Assembly: GCA_051745935.1 (NCBI GenBank)
Contig: JBNJEM010000421.1
Coordinates: forward strand, 1-7,104
DNA length: 7,104 nt
Direction: 5' to 3'
DNA from: JBNJEM01 sp051745935
GTDB lineage: Bacteria > Planctomycetota > Planctomycetia > Pirellulales > Pirellulaceae
This document shows, in pieces, positions 1 to 5,905 of this stretch (the first letter of the stretch is position 1; each line of letters begins with the position of its first letter). The notes below the pieces were generated by a model. That model was not told where the DNA came from. It searched no databases and saw only the letters and a list, made by a program, of their open reading frames with translations. The position numbers and the translations under genes are program-made.

Positions 1-1
1 G

Positions 2-235
2 CTGGCGGCCCACCGGAAGGAACTGCTTCTGCATCGAGGCAAATCCGTCGACAATATCCGGGAAGATCGGGCCTGCCGCACCAAGCTGGCCGTGGAACCA
101 GACGGCGACTTCGAGAAGTTGTTTACCCAGTGGGATCGATTCGGCTGGCATCGCGTTACCGTCTATGGCGATCTCAAAGAGCCTCTCGTTGAAATGGCCA
201 ACATGCTCGATTGGAAGATCACGGAAGAGGCCTAG
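2..235 (+). CDS. C-terminal part of a possible sugar isomerase (L-fucose isomerase-like)
   Basis: An open frame enters from the left edge and ends at TAG 233-235, leaving 77 residues; the start lies outside the window. Visible residues include CRTKLAV, a charged linker (DGDFEKLFTQWDRF), then GWHRVTVYGDLKEPLVEMA and the ending KITEEA. The pattern of a tryptophan-rich segment, HRVTVYGD and a final helix resembles, from memory, the C-terminal end of L-fucose/L-arabinose isomerase-like proteins of planctomycetes, which interconvert aldoses and ketoses. That match is weak because the catalytic part is not in the window. There is no signal peptide or membrane segment in what remains. The gene lies 57 bp upstream of the channel gene on the same strand, so co-transcription is possible. 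Coding status is fairly sure; the family assignment is not. Confidence 0.55.
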   Translation: MAAHRKELLLHRGKSVDNIREDRACRTKLAVEPDGDFEKLFTQWDRFGWHRVTVYGDLKEPLVEMANMLDWKITEEA

Positions 236-283
236 AAGCGCTTTCCGAACGGGTTGGCGATCACTTTATTGACACCGCATATT

Positions 284-290
284 AGGTGGA
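284..290 (+). promoter_or_regulatory. Ribosome binding site favouring the ATG at 293
   Basis: AGGTGGA sits just upstream of ATG 293-295, with a short gap of 2 bases from its last A (about 4 from the GG core). The upstream in-frame TTG at 254 has no comparable purine-rich motif and would add a 13-residue tail before MNLEELL. The spacing is tight, so this decides the start only moderately. Confidence 0.45.
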
Positions 291-292
291 TC

Positions 293-1402
293 ATGAACCT
301 AGAAGAACTCTTGCAGTGGGCGAGGCAAATCAGTCGGTGGAACCACGGGCCGTGGGGAAATCCGGCGACCGATTGGCTATGGGCGCTGGTTGTTGCCTTC
401 TTGGCATTTCTTGTGTTGAGAATTGGCGTGAGGTATGTCAAACGCCACGTGAAGCGAGTGACCACGGCAACCACCACCGGCTGGGACGATGGCATCACGG
501 AAACGATGCAGGTCACCAAGGGCTGGTTTCTCCTGTTGATCGCCATTTACGCCGGATCCTGGGTGCTCCACCTGCCTGAGAAGGCGCGAGAGATCGTGGA
601 AACAGTCGCCATCTTGGCCCTATTGCTGCAAGCGGCATTGTGGGGCACCAAGCTGTTGAAGTTCGCGATCGAGCATTATATGAGTCAGCGACGCGAAACC
701 GATCCGGCGCTGGCGACAACCGTGTCGGCGATGAGTTTCATCGGCAACCTGGTTCTCTGGTCCGTGGTGCTCATGCTCGCCTTGGACAACATGGGAATGG
801 ACGTCACGGCGTTGATCGCTGGCCTGGGCGTGGGCGGCATCGCGGTGGCTCTGGCAGCCCAAAACATTCTGGGCGATCTGTTCGCATCGCTTAGTATCGT
901 GCTCGATAAGCCGTTCGTGTTGGGTGATTTCATCATTGTCGGCGATCAGATGGGCACCGTCCAGAAAGTCGGGCTGAAGACAACGCGAGTGCAATCGCTT
1001 TCCGGCGAGCAATTAGTCTTCGCCAACGCCGACCTGTTGCAAAGCCGCATTCGCAATTTCCAGCGAATGCAGGAGCGTCGCGTGGTCTTCACGATTGGGG
1101 TAATCTACGAAACCCCACGGCTAAAACTCGTGGAGATCCCGCGGATCATTCGCGGCGTCGTCGAATCCCAGGAAAACACTTCGTTCGATCGTTCACACTT
1201 CAAGGAGTTCGGCGACTTTGCTCTGAACTTCGAAACCGTGTACTACGTTCAGGTCCCCGACTACAATGTCTACATGGACGTGCAACAGGCCATCAATCTG
1301 GCCCTCTTCGAGAAGTTCGCCGCCGAAGGCATCGAGTTCGCCTATCCCACGCAGAAGCTGTACATGGAACGGGCCGCGCCAGACGCTCCCCAAGGTGCGT
1401 GA
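293..1402 (+). CDS. MscS-family mechanosensitive ion channel
   Basis: A 369-residue inner-membrane channel that would open under membrane tension and release solutes during hypo-osmotic shock. Hydrophobic segments lie near residues 28-46, 78-94, 101-119, 148-165 and 173-204, so it has about two more transmembrane helices than the minimal three-helix MscS. The last segment is the pore helix, rich in small residues: ALIAGLGVGGIAVALAAQN followed by ILGDLFASLSIVLDKPF (about 173-208). GDFIIVGDQMGTVQKVGLKTTRV then matches the beta domain and FANADLL the conserved middle-domain loop. The C-terminal alpha/beta vestibule ends with FAYPTQKLYM, typical of the family (F.YPTQ). The start was taken at ATG 293 because of the adjacent AGGTGGA; TTG 254 would add 13 residues. 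The stop overlaps the next small gene by 8 bases. Family call is secure; substrate preference cannot be read from sequence. Confidence 0.93.
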   Translation: MNLEELLQWARQISRWNHGPWGNPATDWLWALVVAFLAFLVLRIGVRYVKRHVKRVTTATTTGWDDGITETMQVTKGWFLLLIAIYAGSWVLHLPEKAREIVETVAILALLLQAALWGTKLLKFAIEHYMSQRRETDPALATTVSAMSFIGNLVLWSVVLMLALDNMGMDVTALIAGLGVGGIAVALAAQNILGDLFASLSIVLDKPFVLGDFIIVGDQMGTVQKVGLKTTRVQSLSGEQLVFANADLLQSRIRNFQRMQERRVVFTIGVIYETPRLKLVEIPRIIRGVVESQENTSFDRSHFKEFGDFALNFETVYYVQVPDYNVYMDVQQAINLALFEKFAAEGIEFAYPTQKLYMERAAPDAPQGA

Positions 1403-1709
1403 CGGCCAGCGGGCCGTCGCGCTGGCCGTGAGTTTGTTCCTGCTGCTCGCCCTCGCGCTTTCCCCGTTCGTTTCCGAAGATCAGGATGTTCCGTCAACGG
1501 GTCCTGCTGAACCCGGTGGCAGTCCGCGAGCCATGCCGCCGGGTGCCGGAAGCATGGAGCAATGGCGGATTATGCGCGACGCTCAACGAGATACCGACCG
1601 TACCCTTGATGATGCATATCGCGATCAGCGGGACTCGTTTAACCAGCAAAGCGAAACGTATCGCCGCGGCAGGTACGATTGGTCCGGCGACGACCGAGCA
1701 CGGGATTGA
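1395..1709 (+). CDS. Small hypothetical membrane-anchored or exported protein
   Basis: A 104-residue frame starting at GTG 1395, whose start lies inside the channel gene's last codons (channel TGA is 1400-1402), so translation could be coupled. Residues 7-22 form one strongly hydrophobic helix (AVALAVSLFLLLALAL) after a short basic N-terminus, followed by SPFVSEDQDV. A Pro/Gly-rich linker (33-52) leads to a charged tail, about 53-104, rich in Asp, Arg and Gln with a repetitive feel (RDAQRDTD, DDAYRDQRDSF). No lipobox cysteine is present, so it is either a signal-anchor or a cleaved exported protein. GTG 1428 is an alternative start but would remove much of the hydrophobic helix. I do not recognise a family. 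Its position suggests a companion to the channel, but that is inference. Another overlapping frame at 1486-1716 lacks any signal-like feature. Confidence 0.6.
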   Translation: MRDGQRAVALAVSLFLLLALALSPFVSEDQDVPSTGPAEPGGSPRAMPPGAGSMEQWRIMRDAQRDTDRTLDDAYRDQRDSFNQQSETYRRGRYDWSGDDRARD

Positions 1710-1725
1710 GCCCTAGCGCGACCTG

Positions 1726-1817
1726 TTCCTCATTCGTCATTCCTTCGTGTCTTCGTCATTCATCATTCGTGCTTCTCCCCGCGGTATTTCGGGTTTCGGG
1801 CTTCGGGCTTCATTCCC
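1726..1817 (+). repeat. Low-complexity convergent intergenic tract (CATTCGTC / TTCGGG words)
   Basis: The gap between the convergent plus- and minus-strand genes (1710-1850) is built from degenerate short words: CATTCGTCATTCCTTCG near 1731, TTCGTCATTCATCATTCG near 1752, then a 7-base unit YTTCGGG repeated three times in tandem (1787-1807) followed by CTTC. The plus strand of this tract is poor in A. I see no convincing hairpin-plus-T-run terminator in it. Similar CATTCG/TTCGGG tracts are, from memory, frequent next to gene ends in planctomycete genomes. Confidence 0.6.
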
Positions 1818-1850
1818 TTGAATCCCTGTTTCGAAATCACGCTCGGGCAT

Positions 1851-2954
1851 TTAGAGGTTTCCCTCTCGGTAGGCTTGATAGCGGCGGGCGACATCGCCCG
1901 TGGTGGCGTCGCCGTTATGTATGAGCAAGCCAACACGCTGATCGTAGCTCTCGCCGTCCGCAATAGTGAACTTCGCCTTATGGAAACCTTGCGGGCCGCG
2001 CGGCCCCCAGGTGCCATAATCGCGAGTCAGCCAAAGATGCGGCGGGTTCTTGGAGGGGTGGATGAAACAGGCCATCCCCTCCCACTCGCTTCCGTCGCCG
2101 CGGGGGGCCGAGTAATCCACCCACGTCGCCCGCTGGTTGTGGGTGCCGGCCTGGTTCACGCCCCCTTCACTGTTCACGATCCTGCCACCTCCCCGCCGCA
2201 CGTTGAACGTGTCGTTCATCCGAATGTAGGGGATGGCATAGTGCGAGGTGTCGCGGGTGATGGTCACGTCGCCGTAGGCCGCCTCGAGTTGAAAAGAGAA
2301 ATCGAGGAAATACTCCCCCTCGCCCAGGGCGCGAACGCGATAATGCCGCAGTTCGTCGAGCAGTTTGACATCGCCGTCCATCCAGGTCATCCGTTCATCG
2401 AACTCCGCCGAGTCGCCTTCCGTTTTCACGCGAGAAAACTCCACATGGTCCACCCGCGTGGTGTACGGTGCCACGGGCCACTTTGATTTCTCTTTGTCCT
2501 TTACGCCGGAGTAGAGCGACGTGTAGATATTCGCTTTTTTCGATCGCCCCTCCAGCCGAACTCGTTCGTCGGCAACCCAAAACGAACGGTGATGGGGGTA
2601 CGGCTCGGTGATTTCCACCGTCATCGCCCGACCCGTGGGGCTGTTGAACGGGTAGAAATGCGGCAGATCGACCGACGGACCGTGGCGGTACACGAAAGCC
2701 GTTTGCCCGTCAACCGTCAGGGTCAACCGTCCGGCGTCGTCATCGATGTCGATCGTGATACGATCAGTCGCTGGCTCGTCAGCACGGCCGTCACGGTGCG
2801 CGAACAGACAAACCACTGCCAGAAACAGCAATATACCGGTCGCGGATGACTTTCTCCGCCGCGAGTCCGACCAACGGGAGGACGGCTTGCGTCGGGCGGC
2901 TTTCCACCCGGAAACATCCAACCGCCTGAAATAAACACGAAGGTGCCAAAACAT
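1851..2954 (-). CDS. Secreted DUF6807 (PmoA-type) family protein
   Basis: A 367-residue protein with an unusually long basic N-region (residues 1-38, many Arg/Lys), a hydrophobic core at 40-52 (GILLFLAVVCLFA) and a plausible signal peptidase site after GRA at 58. The mature part opens with a beta-rich domain (ITIDIDDDAGRLTLTVDG) and carries the family landmark YPHHRSFW at 119-126, preceded by an FNSPTG segment. Later segments DTSHYAIPYIRMND, WVDYSAP and the C-terminal RVGLLIHNGD also fit. The Pfam name 'methane oxygenase PmoA' is a misnomer: these proteins are not methane monooxygenase subunits, and they cluster with sugar-degradation genes in planctomycetes and Bacteroidota. The biochemical role is unknown. 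It lies downstream of, and on the same strand as, the Tat oxidoreductase, which supports a shared extracytoplasmic pathway. A TTG at 2921 is the only nearby alternative start. A 222-residue plus-strand frame over this gene is its shadow. Confidence 0.85.
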   Translation of the reverse strand: MFWHLRVYFRRLDVSGWKAARRKPSSRWSDSRRRKSSATGILLFLAVVCLFAHRDGRADEPATDRITIDIDDDAGRLTLTVDGQTAFVYRHGPSVDLPHFYPFNSPTGRAMTVEITEPYPHHRSFWVADERVRLEGRSKKANIYTSLYSGVKDKEKSKWPVAPYTTRVDHVEFSRVKTEGDSAEFDERMTWMDGDVKLLDELRHYRVRALGEGEYFLDFSFQLEAAYGDVTITRDTSHYAIPYIRMNDTFNVRRGGGRIVNSEGGVNQAGTHNQRATWVDYSAPRGDGSEWEGMACFIHPSKNPPHLWLTRDYGTWGPRGPQGFHKAKFTIADGESYDQRVGLLIHNGDATTGDVARRYQAYREGNL

Positions 2955-3108
2955 GATAGAAACTCTCGATTAAAGGATCGGCGAAGGAATAAGGGGTTGT
3001 AAAAAGAAATAACTGTCTGATTCAAGCAGTTCGAGTGATGTTCCCAGCTCGGGCCAGCGGAGACTCAGGTTGCTCGTTCCATCACGGCGGTTACCCGCGA
3101 TGCATGAG

Positions 3109-3215
3109 ATGCCCCGGGCTGGTCCCGGGGAGTTTCACGTTTTTCGCCATGGGTGGCGCGCGCAACCGCGTTATTAGCGAGGAAGGTAATCATCCCTCGG
3201 ACAAGCCGAGGGCAT
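3109..3215. repeat. Paired-hairpin (REP/BIME-like) repeat, copy 1
   Basis: Two head-to-head hairpins bound this element. The left arm begins ATG, then stem CCCCGGG (3112-3118), loop CTGGT, stem CCCGGGG (3124-3130). The right arm has stem CCCTCGG (3194-3200), loop ACAAG, stem CCGAGGG (3206-3212) and ends CAT. The interior (3131-3193) is weakly self-complementary. The plan is the same as the element at 4791-4906: ATGC edge, 7-bp stem, 5-base loop, spacer, mirrored arm. The stem bases differ between the arms and between copies, yet each stem still pairs perfectly. It is non-coding; it may also act in transcript stability or termination after the oxidoreductase gene. Confidence 0.75.
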
Positions 3216-3259
3216 TGGGCCGACGCCCGGTAGCCCGGGTCACGCGACACATATTGATT

Positions 3260-3277
3260 TTCCGCTGTCGAGCGGAA
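3260..3277 (-). terminator. Hairpin just after the oxidoreductase stop
   Basis: TTCCGCT (3260-3266) and AGCGGAA (3271-3277) form a perfect 7-bp stem with loop GTCG, four bases beyond the minus-strand stop codon at 3282-3284. In the minus-strand direction it is followed by AATCAATATG, not a T-run, so it is at best a weak or factor-assisted terminator, or a 3' end stabiliser. Confidence 0.35.
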
Positions 3278-3281
3278 TTGC

Positions 3282-4595
3282 CTACACGTCCGGCCATTCG
3301 TAGCCTTTGCGAATCGGGCGGGTCAGCATGTCGTTCGCTTCGGCGTCGTCGACGAACTGTTCGGTGTCCGGATCCCACTTCAGATTGCGGCCCAGCAGGC
3401 GGGCGATGTTGAGCAAGTGGCAGACCGAAGCGCTGCGATGCCCCAGCTCCACGTCGGCGATGGGGCGTTTGCCCGAGGCGGCGCATTCCAACCAGTTGCC
3501 CACGTGACTCTGGTTTTGCTTTGGATGCTCTTTGAGTAATTCCTTGGCCAACTCCGCCGGATTCGAGGTCAGTCGGCCGCGAAAGACTTCCATCTTCGCC
3601 TTCTCGCCGACGAAGATGCCCCCGCCCCGGTTCCCGTTGTCCAAGCGAACCGTGATGCCGTTGGCGTAGCGGTAGCTCAGTCGCGGCCGCGAACAGATAC
3701 GGTTGCCACGACTCCGGTCTTCCGGCTTGTCGTAGGTTGGCAGTTCCAAGGCCGGGCCATCCACCAGGATTTCGGTTGGTCCGGTCGTGTCGAGCCCCAG
3801 TGCCCACTGAATCTGATCGAACCCATGGGTGCCCCACCCGGTCATCTCGCCGCCGCTGTACGGACGAAACGACAGCCACCCGGGGCGGCCTCGCGGAACG
3901 TAAAGCTCGCGGTTGAAGGGGACCACGGGCGTCGGACCGCACCACATTTCCCAGTCGATGCCGGCGGGAACCGGCTCCTCCGGAAGATCGCCGAGCCAGG
4001 GGCTTTCGTAGTTGGCGGCCACCACTTCCTTGATTTTTCCCAACCCGCCGTCTCGGATGAATTCGCATCCAATGTAATTCTCGCGCTGCGAGCGTTGTTG
4101 GGACCCCGTCTGAAACGCGATGCCGGTGCGCCGCGCGGCCTTGACCATCAGCCGGCCTTCCGGGATGGTTAATGTCAGCGGCTTTTCCGCGTAGACATGC
4201 TTTCCGGCCAACGCGGCGCCGATGCAGATGTTCGCTCGCCAATGCTCGGGCGTGGCCGTCGTGATGGCGTCGACGTCCTTCCGGTCGAGCACGTCGCGGT
4301 AGTCCTGATAGACGTCCTTCACGCCCGCCGCCTTGGCAATCTTTTCAGCTCGAGGTCGATTCACGTCACAAACGCAGATCGGTTGCGTCAGCGAATGCCC
4401 CGCGGCACGGCGAAAGACGCCGCTCCCCTGCCGGCCGACGCCAACACCAGCCACCCCGATCCGCTCGTTCGCCCCCGGCCTGTCGCCTTGAGCCAAGGCA
4501 CTTCGCGGGATGATCGTCGGGGCGGCAACGGCGGCGGACACCGCCGCGCTCTTGCGCAGAAATCCACGGCGGGTCAGTTGATTTGTTTTGTACAT
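3282..4595 (-). CDS. Tat-exported Gfo/Idh/MocA family oxidoreductase
   Basis: A 437-residue NAD(P)-dependent oxidoreductase that probably acts on a sugar, inositol or related polyol outside the cytoplasm. The N-terminus has a twin-arginine motif, TRRGFLRKS with R9-R10, a hydrophobic Ala/Val stretch to about 25, and a likely cleavage site after ALA at 33-35. The Rossmann domain follows: RIGVAGVGVGRQG (45-57) for dinucleotide binding, then ICVCDVNRPRAEK (about 73-85). TATPEHW (113-119) and the signature AEKPLTLT with E137-K138-P139 are typical of the family. The C-terminal substrate domain includes GEMTGWGTHGFDQIQWALG, where the family's catalytic histidine is expected. Length and layout suit the planctomycete 'Bacterial_Oxidored' group. 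The start at ATG 4593-4595 has an AGGAGA ribosome site 7 bases upstream. The next gene on the strand is the secreted DUF6807 protein. Substrate cannot be deduced. Confidence 0.93.
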   Translation of the reverse strand: MYKTNQLTRRGFLRKSAAVSAAVAAPTIIPRSALAQGDRPGANERIGVAGVGVGRQGSGVFRRAAGHSLTQPICVCDVNRPRAEKIAKAAGVKDVYQDYRDVLDRKDVDAITTATPEHWRANICIGAALAGKHVYAEKPLTLTIPEGRLMVKAARRTGIAFQTGSQQRSQRENYIGCEFIRDGGLGKIKEVVAANYESPWLGDLPEEPVPAGIDWEMWCGPTPVVPFNRELYVPRGRPGWLSFRPYSGGEMTGWGTHGFDQIQWALGLDTTGPTEILVDGPALELPTYDKPEDRSRGNRICSRPRLSYRYANGITVRLDNGNRGGGIFVGEKAKMEVFRGRLTSNPAELAKELLKEHPKQNQSHVGNWLECAASGKRPIADVELGHRSASVCHLLNIARLLGRNLKWDPDTEQFVDDAEANDMLTRPIRKGYEWPDV

Positions 4596-4608
4596 TACAT
4601 GGTCTCCT
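4596..4608 (-). promoter_or_regulatory. Ribosome binding site with an overlapping ATG-TAA start-stop
   Basis: Read on the minus strand, AGGAGA (4608-4603) precedes the oxidoreductase ATG (4595-4593) by 7 bases. Between them lies ATGTAATG: an out-of-frame ATG (4600-4598) followed at once by TAA (4597-4595), whose last A is the first base of the true start. The first ATG is only 2 bases from the ribosome site, too close for efficient use, so AGGAGA supports the start at 4595. Confidence 0.6.
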
Positions 4609-4709
4609 GTTAACTTTAATGAATACTACAAATGATAACGGAATTCGTGGTCCAAGCGTATACCGGCGAACGATCCAGCGTGAATTTGGAGATGTTTCGG
4701 TTTCGGTGA

Positions 4710-4954
4710 CCGTTCACGGGCAGGAGACTGATGTCCGCGGACGTTCGCGCGTCCGTTGCACATATTGAGGAAAGGCTTTTCGAGGTGCAAATGCCACGGG
4801 CTTGTCCCGTGGTCCGTTACGTTCCACGCTACCGACGGCCAGGAGTGGTGTGTCTGGCCGGTTTGTAGCGGCGAACGTGAACCACCACGGGACAAGCCCG
4901 TGGCATCCATGCGGGCCTTGCGTGTCCAGGTCATGTAGCGGCACCCGTGAACGG
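4710..4954. repeat. Outer inverted repeat CCGTTCACGGG and related TGTAGCGGC words
   Basis: CCGTTCACGGG at 4710-4720 recurs inverted as CCCGTGAACGG at 4944-4954, flanking the paired-hairpin element asymmetrically. In addition TGTAGCGGC-N3-CGTGAAC occurs twice in direct orientation, inside the element at 4864-4882 and outside at 4934-4952 (16 of 19 positions equal). The second continues to GGCTAC, so it is bounded by GTAGC (4935-4939) and GCTAC (4953-4957). The region looks like an accretion of related palindromic units. Confidence 0.5.
4791..4906. repeat. Paired-hairpin (REP/BIME-like) repeat, copy 2
   Basis: The outer arms 4791-4813 and 4884-4906 are perfect 23-bp inverted repeats. Each arm is itself a hairpin: CCACGGG, loop CTTGT, CCCGTGG on the left (4794-4812) and the mirror image with loop ACAAG on the right. 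The 70-base interior is also largely self-complementary (GTTCCACGCTACCGACGGCCAG against CTGGCCG...GTAGCGGCGAACGT), so the entire 116 bases could fold as one long hairpin. Edges are ATGC and GCAT, as in the copy at 3109-3215. No open frame of interest lies in it and no transposase is nearby, so mobilisation would have to be in trans. Confidence 0.85.
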
Positions 4955-5032
4955 CTACCGGTTTCGGAACTTCAAGGCTCCTTATAACAGTGGATGTAGC
5001 TTTGGTTCGAAGTCGCTCACATGGCTGGGCAA

Positions 5033-5689
5033 CTATCTGCTGCTCGAACCGGCCCTGACTGCCATGGTCACAATTGCGGCATCGAGTACCATCATGGCAC
5101 TGATGACCAGCGTGAAAAGCCAGCCGAAATAGGCGGCCATCAGGGGAAGCAGGGGAATTTTCACAGCGCGGCATCCGAGGAAATTAGCCAGATGGAAGTC
5201 GGAGACACCTTTTTCGCGCAGTTCGTTCAAAAACGGATACCAGGCATGAATCGGCCCCATCGACAAGATGCCCGCAAGGCTGGATAGACCCTATTGTTGC
5301 ATAAAGACGGCGTAGGACGGGTCTCCAGGCCCGTCTTTTACAGCGCATAAATGTCTTTTTGCGGTTGTTTGAAGCTCTCACATTTCGTGAGATCCGCGGA
5401 CACCAGATCAAGTACGATTTCGTACTTGAAAAGACGGGCCTGGAGACCCGTCCTACATATACTGTTTGCAACGTTAGGGTAGAAACAATGCTTTGGCGCC
5501 CCGCCCTTGGCCGAGATATCGCTTCACCTGGTCTGGTCTGACCAGAAGATTGACCCCGATCATCGCGGAGCACGCTACAATCAACGCGGGAGCGATCGGC
5601 GGCAATACTCGTCCGCTCGCCCTCAAGGCCGTCACGGCGCGGAATGGATCCACGAGGCCGATGACGCCATAGACGATGGCCGAGCTCAT
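5033..5689 (-). pseudogene. Short COG0701/DUF318-type permease, disrupted by a MITE-like insertion
   Basis: Two minus-strand fragments are halves of one membrane protein. The N-terminal half (5689-5477) runs from MSSAIVYGVIGL through RVLPPIAPALIVACSAMIGV and VKRYLGQGRGAKALFL, then meets a TAA supplied by the insertion (5476-5474). The C-terminal half (5287-5036, stop TAG 5035-5033) starts at LSSLAGILSMGPIHAWYP and goes on with LNELREKGVSDFHLANFLG, KIPLLPLMAAYFGW and a final hydrophobic helix. Removing 195 bases joins them in frame as ALFL-SSLAGILSMGP, giving 153 residues. The order LPPI, KRYLG.G.G, AG.LS.GP..A.YP, EKGV, K.PLL matches the short predicted-permease family related to ArsP/YraQ as I remember it. 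Substrate is unknown (metal or metalloid export in some relatives). ATG 5689 is preferred, although no clear ribosome site precedes it; an in-frame upstream GTG at 5755 would add an unhydrophobic 22-residue leader. The fragments have few other lesions, so the break may be recent. Confidence 0.75.
5289..5479. mobile_element. MITE-like non-autonomous element with imperfect terminal inverted repeats
   Basis: A 191-bp element bounded by CCCTA and TAGGG. Its terminal inverted repeats are about 51 bases (5289-5339 and 5429-5479) with 42 matches: CCCTA, 2 mismatches, GTTGCA, a variable stretch, then a perfect 28-base inverted repeat (5312-5339 with 5429-5456). Inside each perfect arm GTAG is followed by a hairpin, GACGGG, loop TCTCCAGG, CCCGTC. 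The centre has two more hairpins: TCTCAC-ATTTC-GTGAGA (5376-5392) and CAAGTACG-ATTT-CGTACTTG (5409-5428), the latter abutting the right arm. The direct repeat TAGA flanks it (5285-5288 and 5480-5483), a candidate target-site duplication; the edge is ambiguous by up to 2 bases because the terminal A could belong to either. It carries no gene. It lies within the permease gene and breaks its frame. Confidence 0.8.
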
Positions 5690-5905
5690 GCGGCCGGGCG
5701 TTTCTGGAGCATCGGCAACAGATCGGCCTGACCATTTTCCGTGCAGGCGGTGCACCGAGTGTAGGCGTCAAGCCAAACTATCGACCATTGGTTTCTCGCT
5801 CGGTCAGCTGTTTTGGACTTCCTCAACGGGCCGTTTTCCGCGTTTCTCCAGGCCCGGCCCGGCTAGGGCGCCACGGCGACCTCACCTGCCAACCCCCGAC
5901 GAACC

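Larger units (their letters stand above)
2955..3281. other. Gene-free gap between the two minus-strand genes
   Basis: These 327 bases separate the oxidoreductase stop from the DUF6807 start. The half near DUF6807 (2955-3050) is AT-richer and could hold its promoter, but I found no -35/-10 pair that I trust. The other half holds the paired-hairpin repeat at 3109-3215 and the hairpin at 3260-3277. Short frames crossing this gap in both orientations are translations of the repeat and are not considered genes. Confidence 0.6.
4596..5032. other. Gene-free region upstream of the oxidoreductase and downstream of the permease pseudogene
   Basis: No gene is supported here. The part next to the oxidoreductase (4609-4700) is AT-richer and probably holds its minus-strand promoter, but no clear -35/-10 pair stands out. 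The rest is repeat-rich: a hairpin at 4738-4755 (CGGACG, loop TTCGCG, CGTCCG), the paired-hairpin element at 4791-4906, and outer inverted words at 4710-4720 and 4944-4954. Several short frames in both directions run through the repeat and give peptides such as CHGLVPW and PRDKPVA; they are artefacts of the repeat. Confidence 0.6.

Noticed and set aside
254..292. TTG 254 as the channel start
   Set aside because: No ribosome site; the 13 added residues are not typical, whereas ATG 293 has AGGTGGA beside it.
1818..2486. A 222-residue plus-strand frame
   Set aside because: Lies opposite the well-supported DUF6807 gene and shows no family motifs of its own.
3190..4242. A 350-residue minus-strand frame overlapping the oxidoreductase gene
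   Set aside because: Arg/Gly-rich shadow in another frame of a GC-rich gene; the 3282-4595 frame has the Tat signal, Rossmann and EKP motifs.
4609..4700. Possible sigma-70 promoter for the oxidoreductase (minus strand TTGGAC and TATCAT words)
   Set aside because: Spacing between the words is about 12 bases, too short; no better pair was found by eye.
4626..5174. A 182-residue minus-strand frame and several 60-76-residue frames across 4714-4987
   Set aside because: They are translations of the palindromic repeat (CHGLVPW/PRDKPVA-type peptides), and part overlaps the permease remnant in the wrong frame.
4791..5456. Palindromic repeats as a CRISPR array
   Set aside because: Units are inverted pairs of different families, not regularly spaced direct repeats with unique spacers.
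5184..5771. A 195-residue minus-strand frame reading through the MITE-like element
   Set aside because: Crosses the insertion and runs out of frame with both permease halves; composition is Arg/Ser-rich without motifs.
5686..5862. Minus-strand frame ending TENGQADLLPMLQKRPAA, overlapping the permease start as ATGA
   Set aside because: Suggestive overlap, but there is no ATG or GTG start and no recognisable domain, so a gene cannot be supported.
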